A model generated the notes under the pieces. The model saw only the letters and a program-made list of their open reading frames with translations, was not told the origin of the DNA and ran no database searches. 64,000 nucleotides of DNA from Variovorax sp. S12S4 (GTDB lineage: Bacteria > Pseudomonadota > Gammaproteobacteria > Burkholderiales > Burkholderiaceae_C). This document shows, one piece after another, positions 16,710-27,859 of the stretch; the stretch's first letter is position 1; each line of letters begins with the position of its first letter. The position numbers and the translations under genes were made by a program. The DNA lies in contig NZ_JALPKR020000002.1 in the NCBI RefSeq assembly GCF_023195515.1, forward strand, positions 3,697,001-3,761,000, in the 5' to 3' direction.

Positions 16710-17441
16710 CTAGATTGCGCAGCTGCCGGGGCCGCACGATGCCTGGCCGGCCCCAGCCTTTGCCGCAGCGCCAAAAGGTGCTGCAAGCGTGGCCAGTTGA
16801 GCCTTCCACTCGTCGGCGCGGCCGAGCCACGGACCGATGTCGATGCGGCTCGCAGTGCCATCGGCGTGTGCCAGCACAAAGGTCGGAAAGCCCTGGCCAC
16901 CTGCGCGCTGCAGCAGCTGCCGGCTCTCCGCGATATGCCGGGAGGTCGCCTCGCCGGACAGTCGTGCGAACGCCGATGCAAAGGCCTCGGCATCGAAGCC
17001 AAGCTCCGCGGCCACCGAGGTGAGCACGTCCAGGTCGGCAATGCGCCGGCCTTCGACATAGTGCGCGCGCTGCAGCCGGTGGATCATGTCGAGGCCGCCA
17101 CCTGACCGCAGCGCCTCAGCCGCGAGCACTGCGGTAGTCGGCGGCTCCGAGTCCATGACCGCGCCGATGTCGCGCAGCAGCCCTTCGAAGTAGCCTTCGC
17201 CGAAGGGCTGGTCGGTGAGCTCGGCAATGCGCCGGTCGTGCGGCATCACGTAGTCGCGCCACTGCGCGGTGATGGGCCGCCGGTTGGCACCGGTCATCAT
17301 GCCACCGCCGTGGAACTCGACCCTGAGGCCCGGCACGCTGCGCGCCGCGTCGACCAGCGGTGCGGCCGCGTAGCACCAGCCGCACATCGGATCGAAGATG
17401 TAGTGCAGCGTGGGGCTGTTGCTGTCGTTCACTGCGGCCAT
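16710..17441 (-). CDS. DsbA-family (FrnE-like) thiol oxidoreductase
   Basis: Thioredoxin-fold protein with an inserted helical domain, 243 aa and no signal peptide, hence cytoplasmic. The active site is CGWC in FDPMCGWCYAAAP (about residues 20-23), and the cis-Pro region is GGQGFPTFVLA. An extra pair of cysteines sits at the C-terminal tail (SCGPGSC). The start ATG at 17441 has AAGGGAG and overlaps the end of the upstream metallo-beta-lactamase-fold gene by 13 nt, so the two are probably translated together. Relatives handle redox stress or isomerise thiol adducts; the substrate is unknown. Confidence 0.85.
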   Translation of the reverse strand: MAAVNDSNSPTLHYIFDPMCGWCYAAAPLVDAARSVPGLRVEFHGGGMMTGANRRPITAQWRDYVMPHDRRIAELTDQPFGEGYFEGLLRDIGAVMDSEPPTTAVLAAEALRSGGGLDMIHRLQRAHYVEGRRIADLDVLTSVAAELGFDAEAFASAFARLSGEATSRHIAESRQLLQRAGGQGFPTFVLAHADGTASRIDIGPWLGRADEWKAQLATLAAPFGAAAKAGAGQASCGPGSCAI

Positions 17442-18328
17442 TTCATTTCTCCCTTGATCACCTTGGCGCTCAGTTCGAGCGACGAAGCGTGCTGCAGCTT
17501 GGGGTAGCGCTTCTTCATGGCGGCGACCAGCGCGGCCGAATCCTTGGCTTTGGCGGCTTCGGTTTCGAAGGCCTGCAGGTAGCTGCGCGTGAACTTCACC
17601 GAAGCCACCGAGTAGGGCATCGATCCATCCGCATTGGGTTCGAAGTGGCCGGGCACCACGGTCTTGGGGCGCAGCGCTTCGATGCGGCCGAGCGTCTTGA
17701 TCCAGTCGCGCCGCGATTCGGGCGTTTGCGTGTCGGCCACCCACAGGTGGATGTTGGCCGACACGGGCACGCCGCCGACCACGGCCTTGATGGAGGGAAT
17801 CCACGCGAAGGTGCGCGCAGGCGTCGGGCCGTCGAGGCCCACTACCTGGATCTTGCGGCCTTCGAGTTCGATGCTGTCGCCGGCCAGCGGCTCGGGCACG
17901 ACCAGCGCCTTGGGCGCGTTCTCCTTCAGGATGGGGCCCCAGTGCGCGAGCTTGCCGTCCTTCGATGCCTGGATGGCGGCCACGGTCTGCGGCGTGGCTA
18001 CGATCTTCGCGTCGGGGAAGGCGGCCTGGATCACGTCGAGGCCGAAGTAGTAGTCGGGGTCGCTGTGGCTGATGTAGACCGTGGTCAGCTTCTTGCCGGT
18101 GGCCTTGATCTTCTGCACCAGCGCCTCGGCGTCGTTGCGTTGGAACTGCGCGTCGATCAGCACGGCGTCGGCCTGACCGGTGACCAGTTCGGAAGACACC
18201 GGGAACATCGACTTGGCGCCGGGGTTGTACACGTCCAGCTTCAGCGGCTCGGCCGCATGAGCTGCGAGCGAGGCGAGGGACAGCGTGGCGGAAAGGGCGG
18301 CGGCGGAGAGAAGGCTTCTGCGGAACAT
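17429..18328 (-). CDS. Exported metallo-beta-lactamase-fold hydrolase with altered metal motif
   Basis: Periplasmic protein, 299 aa, with a signal peptide ending LAAHAAE (about residue 25). The fold elements are visible: ADAVLIDAQF, then YISHSDPDYYFG where most family members have HxHxDH, and VVPGHF as a later metal-binding His. The first motif here is H-S-D-P-D-Y, so two usual metal-binding His are Asp and Tyr; activity may be changed. The start ATG at 18328 was preferred because the signal peptide begins there. It overlaps the downstream DsbA-like gene by 13 nt. It lies 135 nt after the LysR gene on the same strand. Confidence 0.82.
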   Translation of the reverse strand: MFRRSLLSAAALSATLSLASLAAHAAEPLKLDVYNPGAKSMFPVSSELVTGQADAVLIDAQFQRNDAEALVQKIKATGKKLTTVYISHSDPDYYFGLDVIQAAFPDAKIVATPQTVAAIQASKDGKLAHWGPILKENAPKALVVPEPLAGDSIELEGRKIQVVGLDGPTPARTFAWIPSIKAVVGGVPVSANIHLWVADTQTPESRRDWIKTLGRIEALRPKTVVPGHFEPNADGSMPYSVASVKFTRSYLQAFETEAAKAKDSAALVAAMKKRYPKLQHASSLELSAKVIKGEMKWPQ

Positions 18329-18386
18329 GTCGGGTCTTTCGGTTGAATAGGCTTGATGGGTGACAACGTGACAGGCCCGATGGTAG

Positions 18387-18449
18387 GTTTCTATAAAAGA
18401 AACAAAAATCCCGATTCGACCAACGAATAGTTTCTGTTTTCGGTCGAAT
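18387..18449. promoter_or_regulatory. Inverted repeats upstream of the metallo-beta-lactamase-fold gene
   Basis: Two dyads lie in the 135-nt gap: GTTTC/GAAAC around TATAAAA (about 18388-18403) and ATTCGACC (18414-18421) with GGTCGAAT (18442-18449), 20 nt apart. They could be operator or promoter elements. The binding factor is unknown; the adjacent LysR is one candidate. Confidence 0.35.
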
Positions 18450-18463
18450 TGCATTCCGGGCGG

Positions 18464-19366
18464 TCAGTCCGTGGCGCACTTTTCGAGATGCGCCACCAGC
18501 AACTGCGCCGCCAGCGACAGTGTCTCTTCGCCGCGAAAGCAGATGGCGAAGCGGCGGCGCGCCCAGGCGTCGGTGAGTGGCATGAGCCTGAGTCCATAGG
18601 CGTCGGCAAAGGGCTGCGCCACTTCCGCGGGCACCACGCTGATCGCCAACCCCGCGCGCACCACGCGCAGCGCGGCGTCGAAGTTGCTCACCAGTACGCG
18701 ATAGGCCAGCGGCTTGCCGGCGACGGCGGCTTCGCGCGCGAGCATCAGCTGCACGGCGCTCAGCGCCGGCATGCCGACAAACTCGTGCTCGAGCACATCC
18801 TCGAAGCGCACCTTGCCGCGGCGTGCCGCCGGGTGCAAGGGGTGTGCGACCACGGCGAGGTGGTCGGTGCGGTAGCTGCGCCGCTGCAGGCCTTCGAGGT
18901 CGGCGGCGTCCCAGCACAGGCCAATCGATGCGCTGCCCTCGCGAATGCCGCGCACTATCTCGGGGCTCACGCGCTCTTCCATGTCGACCCGGATGTCGCG
19001 GTGCGCCGGGTTCTGCAGAAAGTTGGCCACGTCTTCGGCCAGCGATTCGGCCATGACCGAGGCCGACGCGAGGATGCGCACATGCCCCCGCGCTCCGCTT
19101 GCATATGCAGCCATGTCGCGCTCGATGCGCTGCGCGCTGCCGAGCATCGCGCGCGCATGCTCCAGCAAGGTTTCGCCGGCCGGCGTAGGCACCACGCCGC
19201 GGCGCTTGCGCAGCAGCAGCGGCGTGCCGACGGCGTCTTCGAGCTGCGCGAGCCGCTTGCTGATGGCCGAGCCGACGATGCTGGCTTGCTCCCCGGCGCG
19301 CGCGATGCTGCGGGTTTCGCACACGGAGACGAAGAGGCGGAGGGTGGTCAGGTCGAGGTCTCTCAT
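18464..19366 (-). CDS. LysR-family regulator
   Basis: Transcriptional regulator, 300 aa, with an N-terminal winged helix (about 1-60, containing TLRLFVSVCETRSIARAGEQASIVGSAISKRLAQLED) and a substrate-binding co-inducer domain. The start ATG at 19366 (MRDLDLTTLRLF) fits the family; the frame is open 11 codons further up. It is divergent from the lyase / CoA transferase / Bug receptor operon, and the shared 118-nt region carries a perfect 27-bp inverted repeat, so that operon is its likely target. Confidence 0.9.
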   Translation of the reverse strand: MRDLDLTTLRLFVSVCETRSIARAGEQASIVGSAISKRLAQLEDAVGTPLLLRKRRGVVPTPAGETLLEHARAMLGSAQRIERDMAAYASGARGHVRILASASVMAESLAEDVANFLQNPAHRDIRVDMEERVSPEIVRGIREGSASIGLCWDAADLEGLQRRSYRTDHLAVVAHPLHPAARRGKVRFEDVLEHEFVGMPALSAVQLMLAREAAVAGKPLAYRVLVSNFDAALRVVRAGLAISVVPAEVAQPFADAYGLRLMPLTDAWARRRFAICFRGEETLSLAAQLLVAHLEKCATD

Positions 19367-19397
19367 GTGGTTGCCGGGTCTTGAGATGTGGTATTCC

Positions 19398-19424
19398 ATT
19401 TTGGAACGAATTGGCTTCCAAAAT
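19398..19424. promoter_or_regulatory. Perfect 9-9-9 inverted repeat, candidate LysR operator
   Basis: ATTTTGGAA (19398-19406), a 9-nt spacer, then TTCCAAAAT (19416-19424): perfect arms in the divergent promoter region between the LysR gene and the lyase operon. It also contains a nested TTCCA-TTT-TGGAA dyad at its left edge. The size and symmetry fit a LysR recognition site with a T-N11-A core. Confidence 0.65.
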
Positions 19425-19484
19425 CTATTTTCTGATTCGAATGGGAACTCCTAACATCGGCGCCAGACCACGAAGGAGACACCT

Positions 19485-20458
19485 TTGAACGATGTATCGG
19501 TAGCAGCACCCGCCGCTCACGCCTTTTTGCCGCCCAGCGCGGTCGTCCGCGAAGTGGGCCTCCGCGACGGCCTGCAGAGCATCGCGAGAACGCTGCCCAC
19601 CGCGCAGAAGCTCGGGTGGATTCGCGACGCGCATGCCGCCGGGCAGCGCGAGATCGAAGTCGGCTCCTTCGTGCCCGCCCGCCTGCTGCCGCAACTGGCG
19701 GACACGGCCGAACTGCTGGCCTACGCGAAGACGCTGCCGGGGCTTTTCACTTCGGTGCTGGTGCCCAACCTGCGGGGCGCGGAACTCGCCATTGCGGGTG
19801 AGGCCGACCTGATGATGGTGCCGCTGTCGGCCAGCCATGCGCACAGCTTGGCCAACCTGCGCAAGACGCCCGACGAAGTGGTGGCCGAGGTCGCCCGCAT
19901 CCGCGCGCGCGCGATGCCGCGGGCTCCAAAACGATGATCGAGGGCGGCGTGGGCACCGCCTTCGGCTGCACCATCCAGGGCCACGTAGATACGGAAGAGG
20001 TGCTGCGCCTGATGCAGGCGCTGCTCGATGCGGGGGCTGACCGGGTGGGCCTGGCGGACACCGTCGGCTATGCCGATCCCGCCATGGTCCGCAGCCTGTT
20101 CGAGCGCGCACGGCGCATCGCGGGCGACCGCCTCTGGTGCGGCCACTTCCACGACACGCGCGGCCTCGGTCTTGCCAACGTGTATGCCGCGCTGGAAGTC
20201 GGCATCTCGCGCTTCGACGCCTGCCTGGCCGGCATCGGCGGCTGCCCGCATGCGCCGGGCGCGAGCGGCAACGTCGACACCGAAGACCTCGTCTTCATGC
20301 TCGAGAGCATGGGCGTGCGCACCGGTGTCGATCTGCCGAAGCTGCTCGAACTGCGCCAGCGCGTGGCGGGTTGGCTGGAAGGCGAGACGCTGCAGGGCAC
20401 CGTGTGGCGCGCCGGCTTTCCGAAGACCTTTGCGGCGGGCGCCGGAGTCGCGGCATGA
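19485..20458 (+). pseudogene. HMG-CoA-lyase-like gene with a frame break in a (CG)6 tract
   Basis: Member of the DRE-TIM aldolase family that cleaves 3-hydroxy-3-methylglutaryl-CoA-type thioesters to acetyl-CoA and a keto acid. The first part, from TTG 19485 with AAGGAGAC upstream, has REVGLRDGLQ (the metal/catalytic DG) and EVGSFVP. The second part has the HFHDTRGLGLAN metal-site and the GIGGCPHAPGASGN catalytic-cysteine loop. The frame shifts at CGCGCGCGCGCG (19902-19913); with one CG fewer the text reads IRARDAAGSKTMIEGG, as in intact relatives. As written the protein ends at 19937. The last codons overlap the start of the CoA transferase gene. Confidence 0.82.
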
Positions 20459-21669
20459 ACGACACCACGACGAAGCCCGAGGAAAAGCGCCTGCCGCTCA
20501 CGGGCATCCGCGTGGTCGAGTTCACGCACATGGTCATGGGCCCGACCTGCGGCATGGTGCTGGCCGACCTGGGCGCGGAGGTCATCAAGGTCGAACCCAT
20601 CGAAGGCGACCGCACTCGGCAGCTGCTGGGCGCTGGCGCTGGCTTTTTCCCGATGTTCAACCGCAACAAGAAGAGCATTGCGCTCGACCTCCGCCACCCG
20701 CAAGGGCTCGAGGCGGCGCTGCGCCTGTGCGCCACCGCCGACGTGGTGGCGCAGAACTTCAGGCCCGGCACCATGGACAAGTACGGGCTCGGCTATGCCG
20801 CGCTCGGCAAGCTCAACCCGCGGCTGGTGTATGTGAACCACACCGGTTTTCTGCCCGGACCCTACGAGCACCGCACCGCGCTCGACGAGGTGGTGCAGAT
20901 GATGGGCGGCCTCGCCTACATGACGGGCCGGCCCGGTGACCCGCTGCGCGCGGGCACCAGCGTAAACGACATCATGGGCGGCATGTTCGGCGCAATCGGC
21001 GCGATGGCCGCGTTGATGCAGCGCATACAGACCGGCAAGGGCCAGGAGGTGCAGTCCGCGCTGTTCGAGAACAACGTGTTCCTGGTTGGCCAGCACATGC
21101 TGCAGTACGCCATCACCGGCCAGGCCGCGGCGCCGATGCCCGAGCGCATCTCGGCCTGGGCGCTGTACGACGTGTTCACCGTGAAGGACGGCGAGCAGAT
21201 TTTTCTGGCCGCGGTGAGCGACGCGCAATGGCGGGTGTTCTGCGATGCGCTCGGCTTCGACGACCTGAAGGCCGACCCCGCCTTGCGCACCAACAACGAT
21301 CGGGTTCGCGTGCGGCCCGCCTTGCTCGCAGACTTGCGCGGCCGGCTGGCCGACCGCTCGGCCGCCGAACTGTCGGCGATCTTCGAGGCGCGCGGCCTGC
21401 CGTTTGCGCCCATCGTGCGGCCAGAAGACCTCTACGAGGATCCGCACCTGAAGGCCACCGGCGGTCTTGCCGACATCCGCCTTCCCGACGGCGAGCGCGC
21501 AGGAGAAACCGCGCAGACCACGCTGTTCCCGATCACGCTGGGCGGCGAGCGACTGGGCGTGCGGCTCGATCCGCCGATGCTCGGCGAACACACGCGTGAG
21601 CTGTTGGCCGAACTCGGCTATGCCGATGCGCAGGTGGCGGCCATGCAGGCCGAATTGGCCATCGCCTGA
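20455..21669 (+). CDS. Family III CoA transferase (CaiB/BaiF type)
   Basis: Cytosolic enzyme moving CoA between carboxylic acids through an aspartyl-CoA intermediate, 404 aa. Family features are GIRVVEFTHMVMGPTCGMVLADLGAEVIKVE at the start, the catalytic Asp144 in RTALDEVVQMMGG, and the conserved NFRPG. The ATG overlaps the lyase stop (ATGA). Next to a HMG-CoA-lyase homologue and a Bug receptor it probably activates an imported branched dicarboxylate for cleavage, in the manner of succinate:HMG-CoA transferase. The substrate is inferred from context only. Confidence 0.88.
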   Translation: MNDTTTKPEEKRLPLTGIRVVEFTHMVMGPTCGMVLADLGAEVIKVEPIEGDRTRQLLGAGAGFFPMFNRNKKSIALDLRHPQGLEAALRLCATADVVAQNFRPGTMDKYGLGYAALGKLNPRLVYVNHTGFLPGPYEHRTALDEVVQMMGGLAYMTGRPGDPLRAGTSVNDIMGGMFGAIGAMAALMQRIQTGKGQEVQSALFENNVFLVGQHMLQYAITGQAAAPMPERISAWALYDVFTVKDGEQIFLAAVSDAQWRVFCDALGFDDLKADPALRTNNDRVRVRPALLADLRGRLADRSAAELSAIFEARGLPFAPIVRPEDLYEDPHLKATGGLADIRLPDGERAGETAQTTLFPITLGGERLGVRLDPPMLGEHTRELLAELGYADAQVAAMQAELAIA

Positions 21670-21709
21670 GCGCGATTTTTCTTCGAAAACCATAAAGAGA
21701 GACAAGACC

Positions 21710-22696
21710 ATGCACACGATGCTTCCCCCGATGACCCGCCGCGCCGTACTGGGTTTTGGCGCTGCCGCCGCCGCACTGGCTGCGTGCCCCGCGCTCGCGC
21801 AGGGCTCCGACAAACCCATTCGCTTCATCCTGCCGATCAGTGCCGGTTCGGGCGTGGATGCCATCGCGCGCGCGGCATCGGTTGCGCTCGGCAAGGCCTT
21901 CGGCCAGCCGGTGGTGATCGAGAACCTGCCCGGTGCGGGCGGCATCACCGGCACTTCTGTGGTGGTCAAGGCCGCGCCCGACGGGCTCACGCTCGGCATG
22001 GTGTCGAACAACCACGTCATCAACCCGGCCGTGTACAAGAAGATGCCCTTCGACGCCATCGCGGACGTGACGCCGATCAGCATCGTGGGCGCGACGCCAC
22101 TGGTGCTGGTGGTCAACCCGAAGCTCCCCGCCAAGAATGTGAAGGAGCTGGTGGCACTGCTGCGCGCCAAGCCCGACACCTACAACTACGCTTCGTCGGG
22201 CAACGGCACCATCATCCACCTGGCCGGCGAGATGTTCATGGAAGAGGCCGGCGTGAAGGCGCGGCACATTCCCTACAAGGGCACCGGCCCCATGGTCACC
22301 GACATGATCGCGGGCCAGGTCGAGATGGGCGTGGTGGCATTGCCCGCGGTGCAGCCGCACCTCAAGAGCGGTGCGCTGCGGGCCATAGGCCTGTGCAGCG
22401 CGCAGCGCTCGCCGGCGGCGTCCGATATCCAGACGATTGCGGAGCAGGGCTTGGCCAACTACGCGGTCGAGGGCTGGTTCGCGGTGATCGGCCCGCCGAA
22501 GATGCAAGCCGCCGACATCCAGCGCGCGCACGCCGCGGTGGCTGCGGCTTTCACGAGCGAAGAGGTGCGCGAGGCCATGGACAAGCAGGGCAACGTCATC
22601 AAGCCCACTTCGCCCGAACAGGCCGCGAGCTACTTCAAAAGCGAAGCCGCGCGCTATGCGGCGCTGGTGAAGAAGGCGAACGTCGTATTGGAATGA
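21710..22696 (+). CDS. Tripartite tricarboxylate transporter receptor (Bug family)
   Basis: Periplasmic high-affinity binding protein of the TctC/Bug family, 328 aa, with a Tat-like twin-arginine signal (MTRRAVLGFGAAAAALAACPALAQ). The mature chain has family landmarks: IRFILPISAGSGVDAIAR, VIENLPGAGG, and the NYASSGNGTIIHLAGE segment that lines the carboxylate pocket. ATG 21710 was chosen for the signal peptide; the frame is open further up. No TctA or TctB membrane subunit is in the window, so it must use one encoded elsewhere. It is the third gene of the LysR-linked operon. Confidence 0.9.
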   Translation: MHTMLPPMTRRAVLGFGAAAAALAACPALAQGSDKPIRFILPISAGSGVDAIARAASVALGKAFGQPVVIENLPGAGGITGTSVVVKAAPDGLTLGMVSNNHVINPAVYKKMPFDAIADVTPISIVGATPLVLVVNPKLPAKNVKELVALLRAKPDTYNYASSGNGTIIHLAGEMFMEEAGVKARHIPYKGTGPMVTDMIAGQVEMGVVALPAVQPHLKSGALRAIGLCSAQRSPAASDIQTIAEQGLANYAVEGWFAVIGPPKMQAADIQRAHAAVAAAFTSEEVREAMDKQGNVIKPTSPEQAASYFKSEAARYAALVKKANVVLE

Positions 22697-22705
22697 AGCG
22701 CGTGC

Positions 22706-23026
22706 TCAGGCCGGGCTCGTGATCTTGAGCCCGAGAATGCCCGCGACGATCAGGCCGACGCAAATCAGCCGCGCCGCGTTGGCAGGCTCGTGGAACAGCA
22801 CGATGCCCAGGATGACCGTGCCCACCGCGCCGATGCCTGTCCATACCGCATAGGCCGTGCCCACGGGCAGCGATCGCATCGCCCAGCCCAGCAGCACTAC
22901 GCTCAGCACCATCGAAATGGCGGTGCAGATGGAGGGCCACAGCCTGGTAAATCCTTCGGTGTACTTGAGACCTATGGCCCAGCCCATCTCGAGCAGACCC
23001 GCCACCAACAACACGACCCACGCCAT
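22706..23026 (-). CDS. gdx: Small multidrug resistance family guanidinium exporter (Gdx/SugE)
   Basis: Four-helix inner-membrane dimeric exporter, 106 aa, the normal SMR length. Glu13 in [18 protein letters not shown] is the essential proton/substrate residue, and the WAIGLKY and [20 protein letters not shown] stretches mark the Gdx (SugE) branch that exports guanidinium, not the EmrE branch. It begins 19 nt after the HPP-CBS gene on the same strand. No guanidine riboswitch structure was recognised upstream. Confidence 0.88.
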   Translation of the reverse strand: MAWVVLLVAGLLEMGWAIGLKYTEGFTRLWPSICTAISMVLSVVLLGWAMRSLPVGTAYAVWTGIGAVGTVILGIVLFHEPANAARLICVGLIVAGILGLKITSPA

Positions 23027-23045
23027 GTGCGCTCCTTGAAAGGTT

Positions 23046-24179
23046 TCAGTTCTCGGGCCGCACGGCGCGGTAGAGCGCGCGCACGAAATCCGACTGCGTG
23101 ATCATGCCGGTGAGCCGCCTTTCATGGTCGATGATGGGGATATGGTGGTGGCCGCCTTCGGAGAACAGCGGCACCAGGTCGACGACCGGGCGGTCGGCGC
23201 TGGCCACGCGCACCTGGCGCGTCATGATCTGGCCGACCACTTCGGGCTTGTTCGACACCACGGTGCGCGTGGCGCGTATCAGGTCGCGCAGGCGTCCCGC
23301 AATGCCTTCGTGGTGCTCCAGGTCGAGCATGCGAAAGAAGTCGGCCTGCGTCACGATGCCGACCACGCGGCGCGTGCGGTCGATGACGGGCAGCGCCTTG
23401 ATGCGGCGCTGGTTCATCAGCGTCCAGGCCTCTTGCAGCGGCGTGCCGAACTCCACCGACACCGGCTCGCGCGACATGATGTCGGCGCAGTGCAGCGTGC
23501 CGAGGCGCCGCTTGTACGACTCGAGCTCGGTCTGCTGGATGAGCGATTCGAGGTCGTCGCGGCTGATGTCCAGCACCTGGTTGTAGCGGGCCAGCACCGC
23601 ATCGATGTCGGCCTGGCTGAAGCGGGCGTCGGCCGAGGGCGGCCGCGCCACCTGCACGTGCGGGTAGCGCCTGCCGGTGAACGTGTTGTAGGCCACGCCG
23701 GCCAGCACCAGCAGCAGCGAGTTCACGAGGGTGGGGAACAGCGCCGCCGAAAAGTCGGTGGTGTGCGTCAGCACCGCGAGCAGCGCGGCGGCACCGCCCG
23801 GAGGATGCAGGCTGCGCGTCGCAAACATCAGCCCGATGGCCGCGCCGACAGCCAGCGCCGCGGCCCAGGCCGCATCCGGCACCCAGCGCACGCAGGCAAT
23901 GCCCACCAGCGTGGACAGCGTGTTGCCCACGATCACCGACCAGGGCTGCGCCAGCGGGCTTGCGGGCACCGCGAACACCAGCACCGCGCTCGCGCCCATC
24001 GGCGCAATCAGCCAGACGCTGATGCCCGCGGCCTCGGCCATCCAGCGGCACAGCAGCGCGGTGATGAGCAGGCCGATTACCGCGCCGCCCACGGCGCGCA
24101 TGCGCTCGCGCACGTCGACGGTGTTGCGGCCCGGCAGCCAGGCGCGCGCATGCGTCAGCAAAGCGGAAAGCTGCGGCAT
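23046..24179 (-). CDS. HPP-family membrane protein with two CBS domains
   Basis: Inner-membrane protein, 377 aa. The N-terminal half (about 1-175) has the HPP motif [11 protein letters not shown] and about five helices. The C-terminal part has a CBS pair: the first with [33 protein letters not shown], the second with [36 protein letters not shown] pairs usually sense adenine nucleotides. HPP proteins are little studied; some plant and cyanobacterial members move nitrite. It lies between a Bcr/CflA-type exporter (4-nt gap) and gdx, so all three are probably one operon. Confidence 0.85.
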   Translation of the reverse strand: MPQLSALLTHARAWLPGRNTVDVRERMRAVGGAVIGLLITALLCRWMAEAAGISVWLIAPMGASAVLVFAVPASPLAQPWSVIVGNTLSTLVGIACVRWVPDAAWAAALAVGAAIGLMFATRSLHPPGGAAALLAVLTHTTDFSAALFPTLVNSLLLVLAGVAYNTFTGRRYPHVQVARPPSADARFSQADIDAVLARYNQVLDISRDDLESLIQQTELESYKRRLGTLHCADIMSREPVSVEFGTPLQEAWTLMNQRRIKALPVIDRTRRVVGIVTQADFFRMLDLEHHEGIAGRLRDLIRATRTVVSNKPEVVGQIMTRQVRVASADRPVVDLVPLFSEGGHHHIPIIDHERRLTGMITQSDFVRALYRAVRPEN

Positions 24180-24183
24180 GGCG

Positions 24184-25419
24184 TCAGACCTCCGCCGCCA
24201 CGCGGCGGCCGATTTCGGGCCACTGCCCGTGCAGCCAGACCCAGGCGACCAGGCCGATGCCCAGCATCAGCATCGAGGTCAACGCTAGGGCCAAGGTGGA
24301 ATGCATGACCAGCGGCGCCACCACGCCGGCAACAATGCCGTTGGCAGTGGAGCCGATCACGGCCTGCAGCGACGAGGCCATGCCGCGCCGCTCCGGATGG
24401 AGGTCGAGCACCAGCAGCGTGACGACCGGCACCATCAGCGCCCAGCCGAAGGCGAACACCGCGAGCGGCCACAGCGCCCATGCGGCGTGCGCGGTGAACA
24501 GCGCATTGGCCGCGACGTTCACCAGCGATGTCACCAGCATGATCAGAAAGCCGTCGCGGATCTGCCGCTTGGGCGCCACCTTGCCCGCCATGCGACCGCT
24601 GGCCCATGCGCCGGACATGATGCCGCCGATGGTCAGCAGGAAGAACCAGAAGAACTGCGTCGGCGCCAGGGCGAGGTGATCGCCCAGGAAGGCGGGCGCC
24701 GCCAGCACATAGAGGAACATGCCGTTGAACGGAACACCGCTTGCAAAGGCGAGCAGCAGAAAGCGCGGATCGGAGCACAGGTCCCAGTAGCCGCGCATCA
24801 GGTGGCGCACCTGGAACGGCTGGCGCTGGCTCTGGTGCAGGGTTTCGGGGAGCAGCTTGTAGTTGGCCACGAACAAAATCACGCCGACCGCCACCAGGAA
24901 CCAGAAGATCGCATGCCAGCCGGCATGAACGAAAAGAAAGCCGCCGACGATCGGTGCAATTGCCGGCGCCACGCCGAAGTAGATCGTCACCTGGCTCATC
25001 ACCCGCTGCGCATCGGCCGGCGGGAACATGTCTCGGATGACCGCGCGCGAGACCACGATGCCCGCGCCGGTCGAAAGGCCCTGCAGGCCGCGGAACAGCA
25101 CCAGTTGCGCAATGTTCTGCGACAGCGCGCAGCCCAGCGAGGCAATGGTGAACACCGCAAGCCCCCACAGCACCACCGGTCGGCGGCCGAAGCTGTCCGA
25201 CAGCGCGCCGTGGAACAGGTTCATGAACGCAAAGCCGAACAGGTAGGCCGAAAGCGTCTGCTGCATTTCGGCGGGCGTGGCGCCGATGGAGCGCGCGATG
25301 CCCGAGAAGGCCGGAATGTAGGTGTCGATGGAAAAGGGACCGAGCATGCCCAGCACTGCGAGCAGCACGGCAAGCGCCCAGCGCGGGGCCAGCCAGAGCT
25401 TGTCTGCATCGGGATTCAT
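24184..25419 (-). CDS. MFS multidrug exporter, Bcr/CflA type
   Basis: Twelve-helix major facilitator exporter, 411 aa. Motifs include LLAVLGMLGPFSIDTYIPAF at helix 1, typical of the Bcr/CflA group, and the inter-helix loop GALSDSFGRRPVVLWG (motif A). ATG 25419 was preferred; an upstream in-frame ATG (25518) would place 33 residues over the rpoD terminator. It is the first gene of a likely three-gene operon with the HPP-CBS and gdx genes. Substrates probably include drugs or sulfonamide-like compounds, by family only. Confidence 0.87.
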   Translation of the reverse strand: MNPDADKLWLAPRWALAVLLAVLGMLGPFSIDTYIPAFSGIARSIGATPAEMQQTLSAYLFGFAFMNLFHGALSDSFGRRPVVLWGLAVFTIASLGCALSQNIAQLVLFRGLQGLSTGAGIVVSRAVIRDMFPPADAQRVMSQVTIYFGVAPAIAPIVGGFLFVHAGWHAIFWFLVAVGVILFVANYKLLPETLHQSQRQPFQVRHLMRGYWDLCSDPRFLLLAFASGVPFNGMFLYVLAAPAFLGDHLALAPTQFFWFFLLTIGGIMSGAWASGRMAGKVAPKRQIRDGFLIMLVTSLVNVAANALFTAHAAWALWPLAVFAFGWALMVPVVTLLVLDLHPERRGMASSLQAVIGSTANGIVAGVVAPLVMHSTLALALTSMLMLGIGLVAWVWLHGQWPEIGRRVAAEV

Positions 25420-25447
25420 GGTGAGGTTTGCTCCATTTTTCTTATCC

Positions 25448-25473
25448 GAAAAAGAAAGCGCCCTTGCGGGCGC
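25448..25473 (-). terminator. Rho-independent terminator of rpoD
   Basis: Read on the minus strand, GCGCCC-GCAA-GGGCGC (25473-25458) is followed by TTTCTTTTTC (25457-25448). It lies 32 nt past the rpoD stop and just upstream of the MFS gene start. Confidence 0.85.
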
Positions 25474-25504
25474 CTCCTCGTCAGAGAAATACCGGGAGAC
25501 CGGC

Positions 25505-27859
<2,355 letters not shown>

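Noticed and set aside
16710..19421. Single 903-residue minus-strand protein spanning the DsbA, MBL and LysR genes
   Set aside because: The long frame is in phase only with the DsbA-like gene; the other two lie in other frames with their own clear starts.
22697..23060. Possible guanidine riboswitch controlling gdx
   Set aside because: The gap before gdx is only 19 nt and no ACGR-loop hairpin pair or guanidine-I/III fold is visible there or before the operon.
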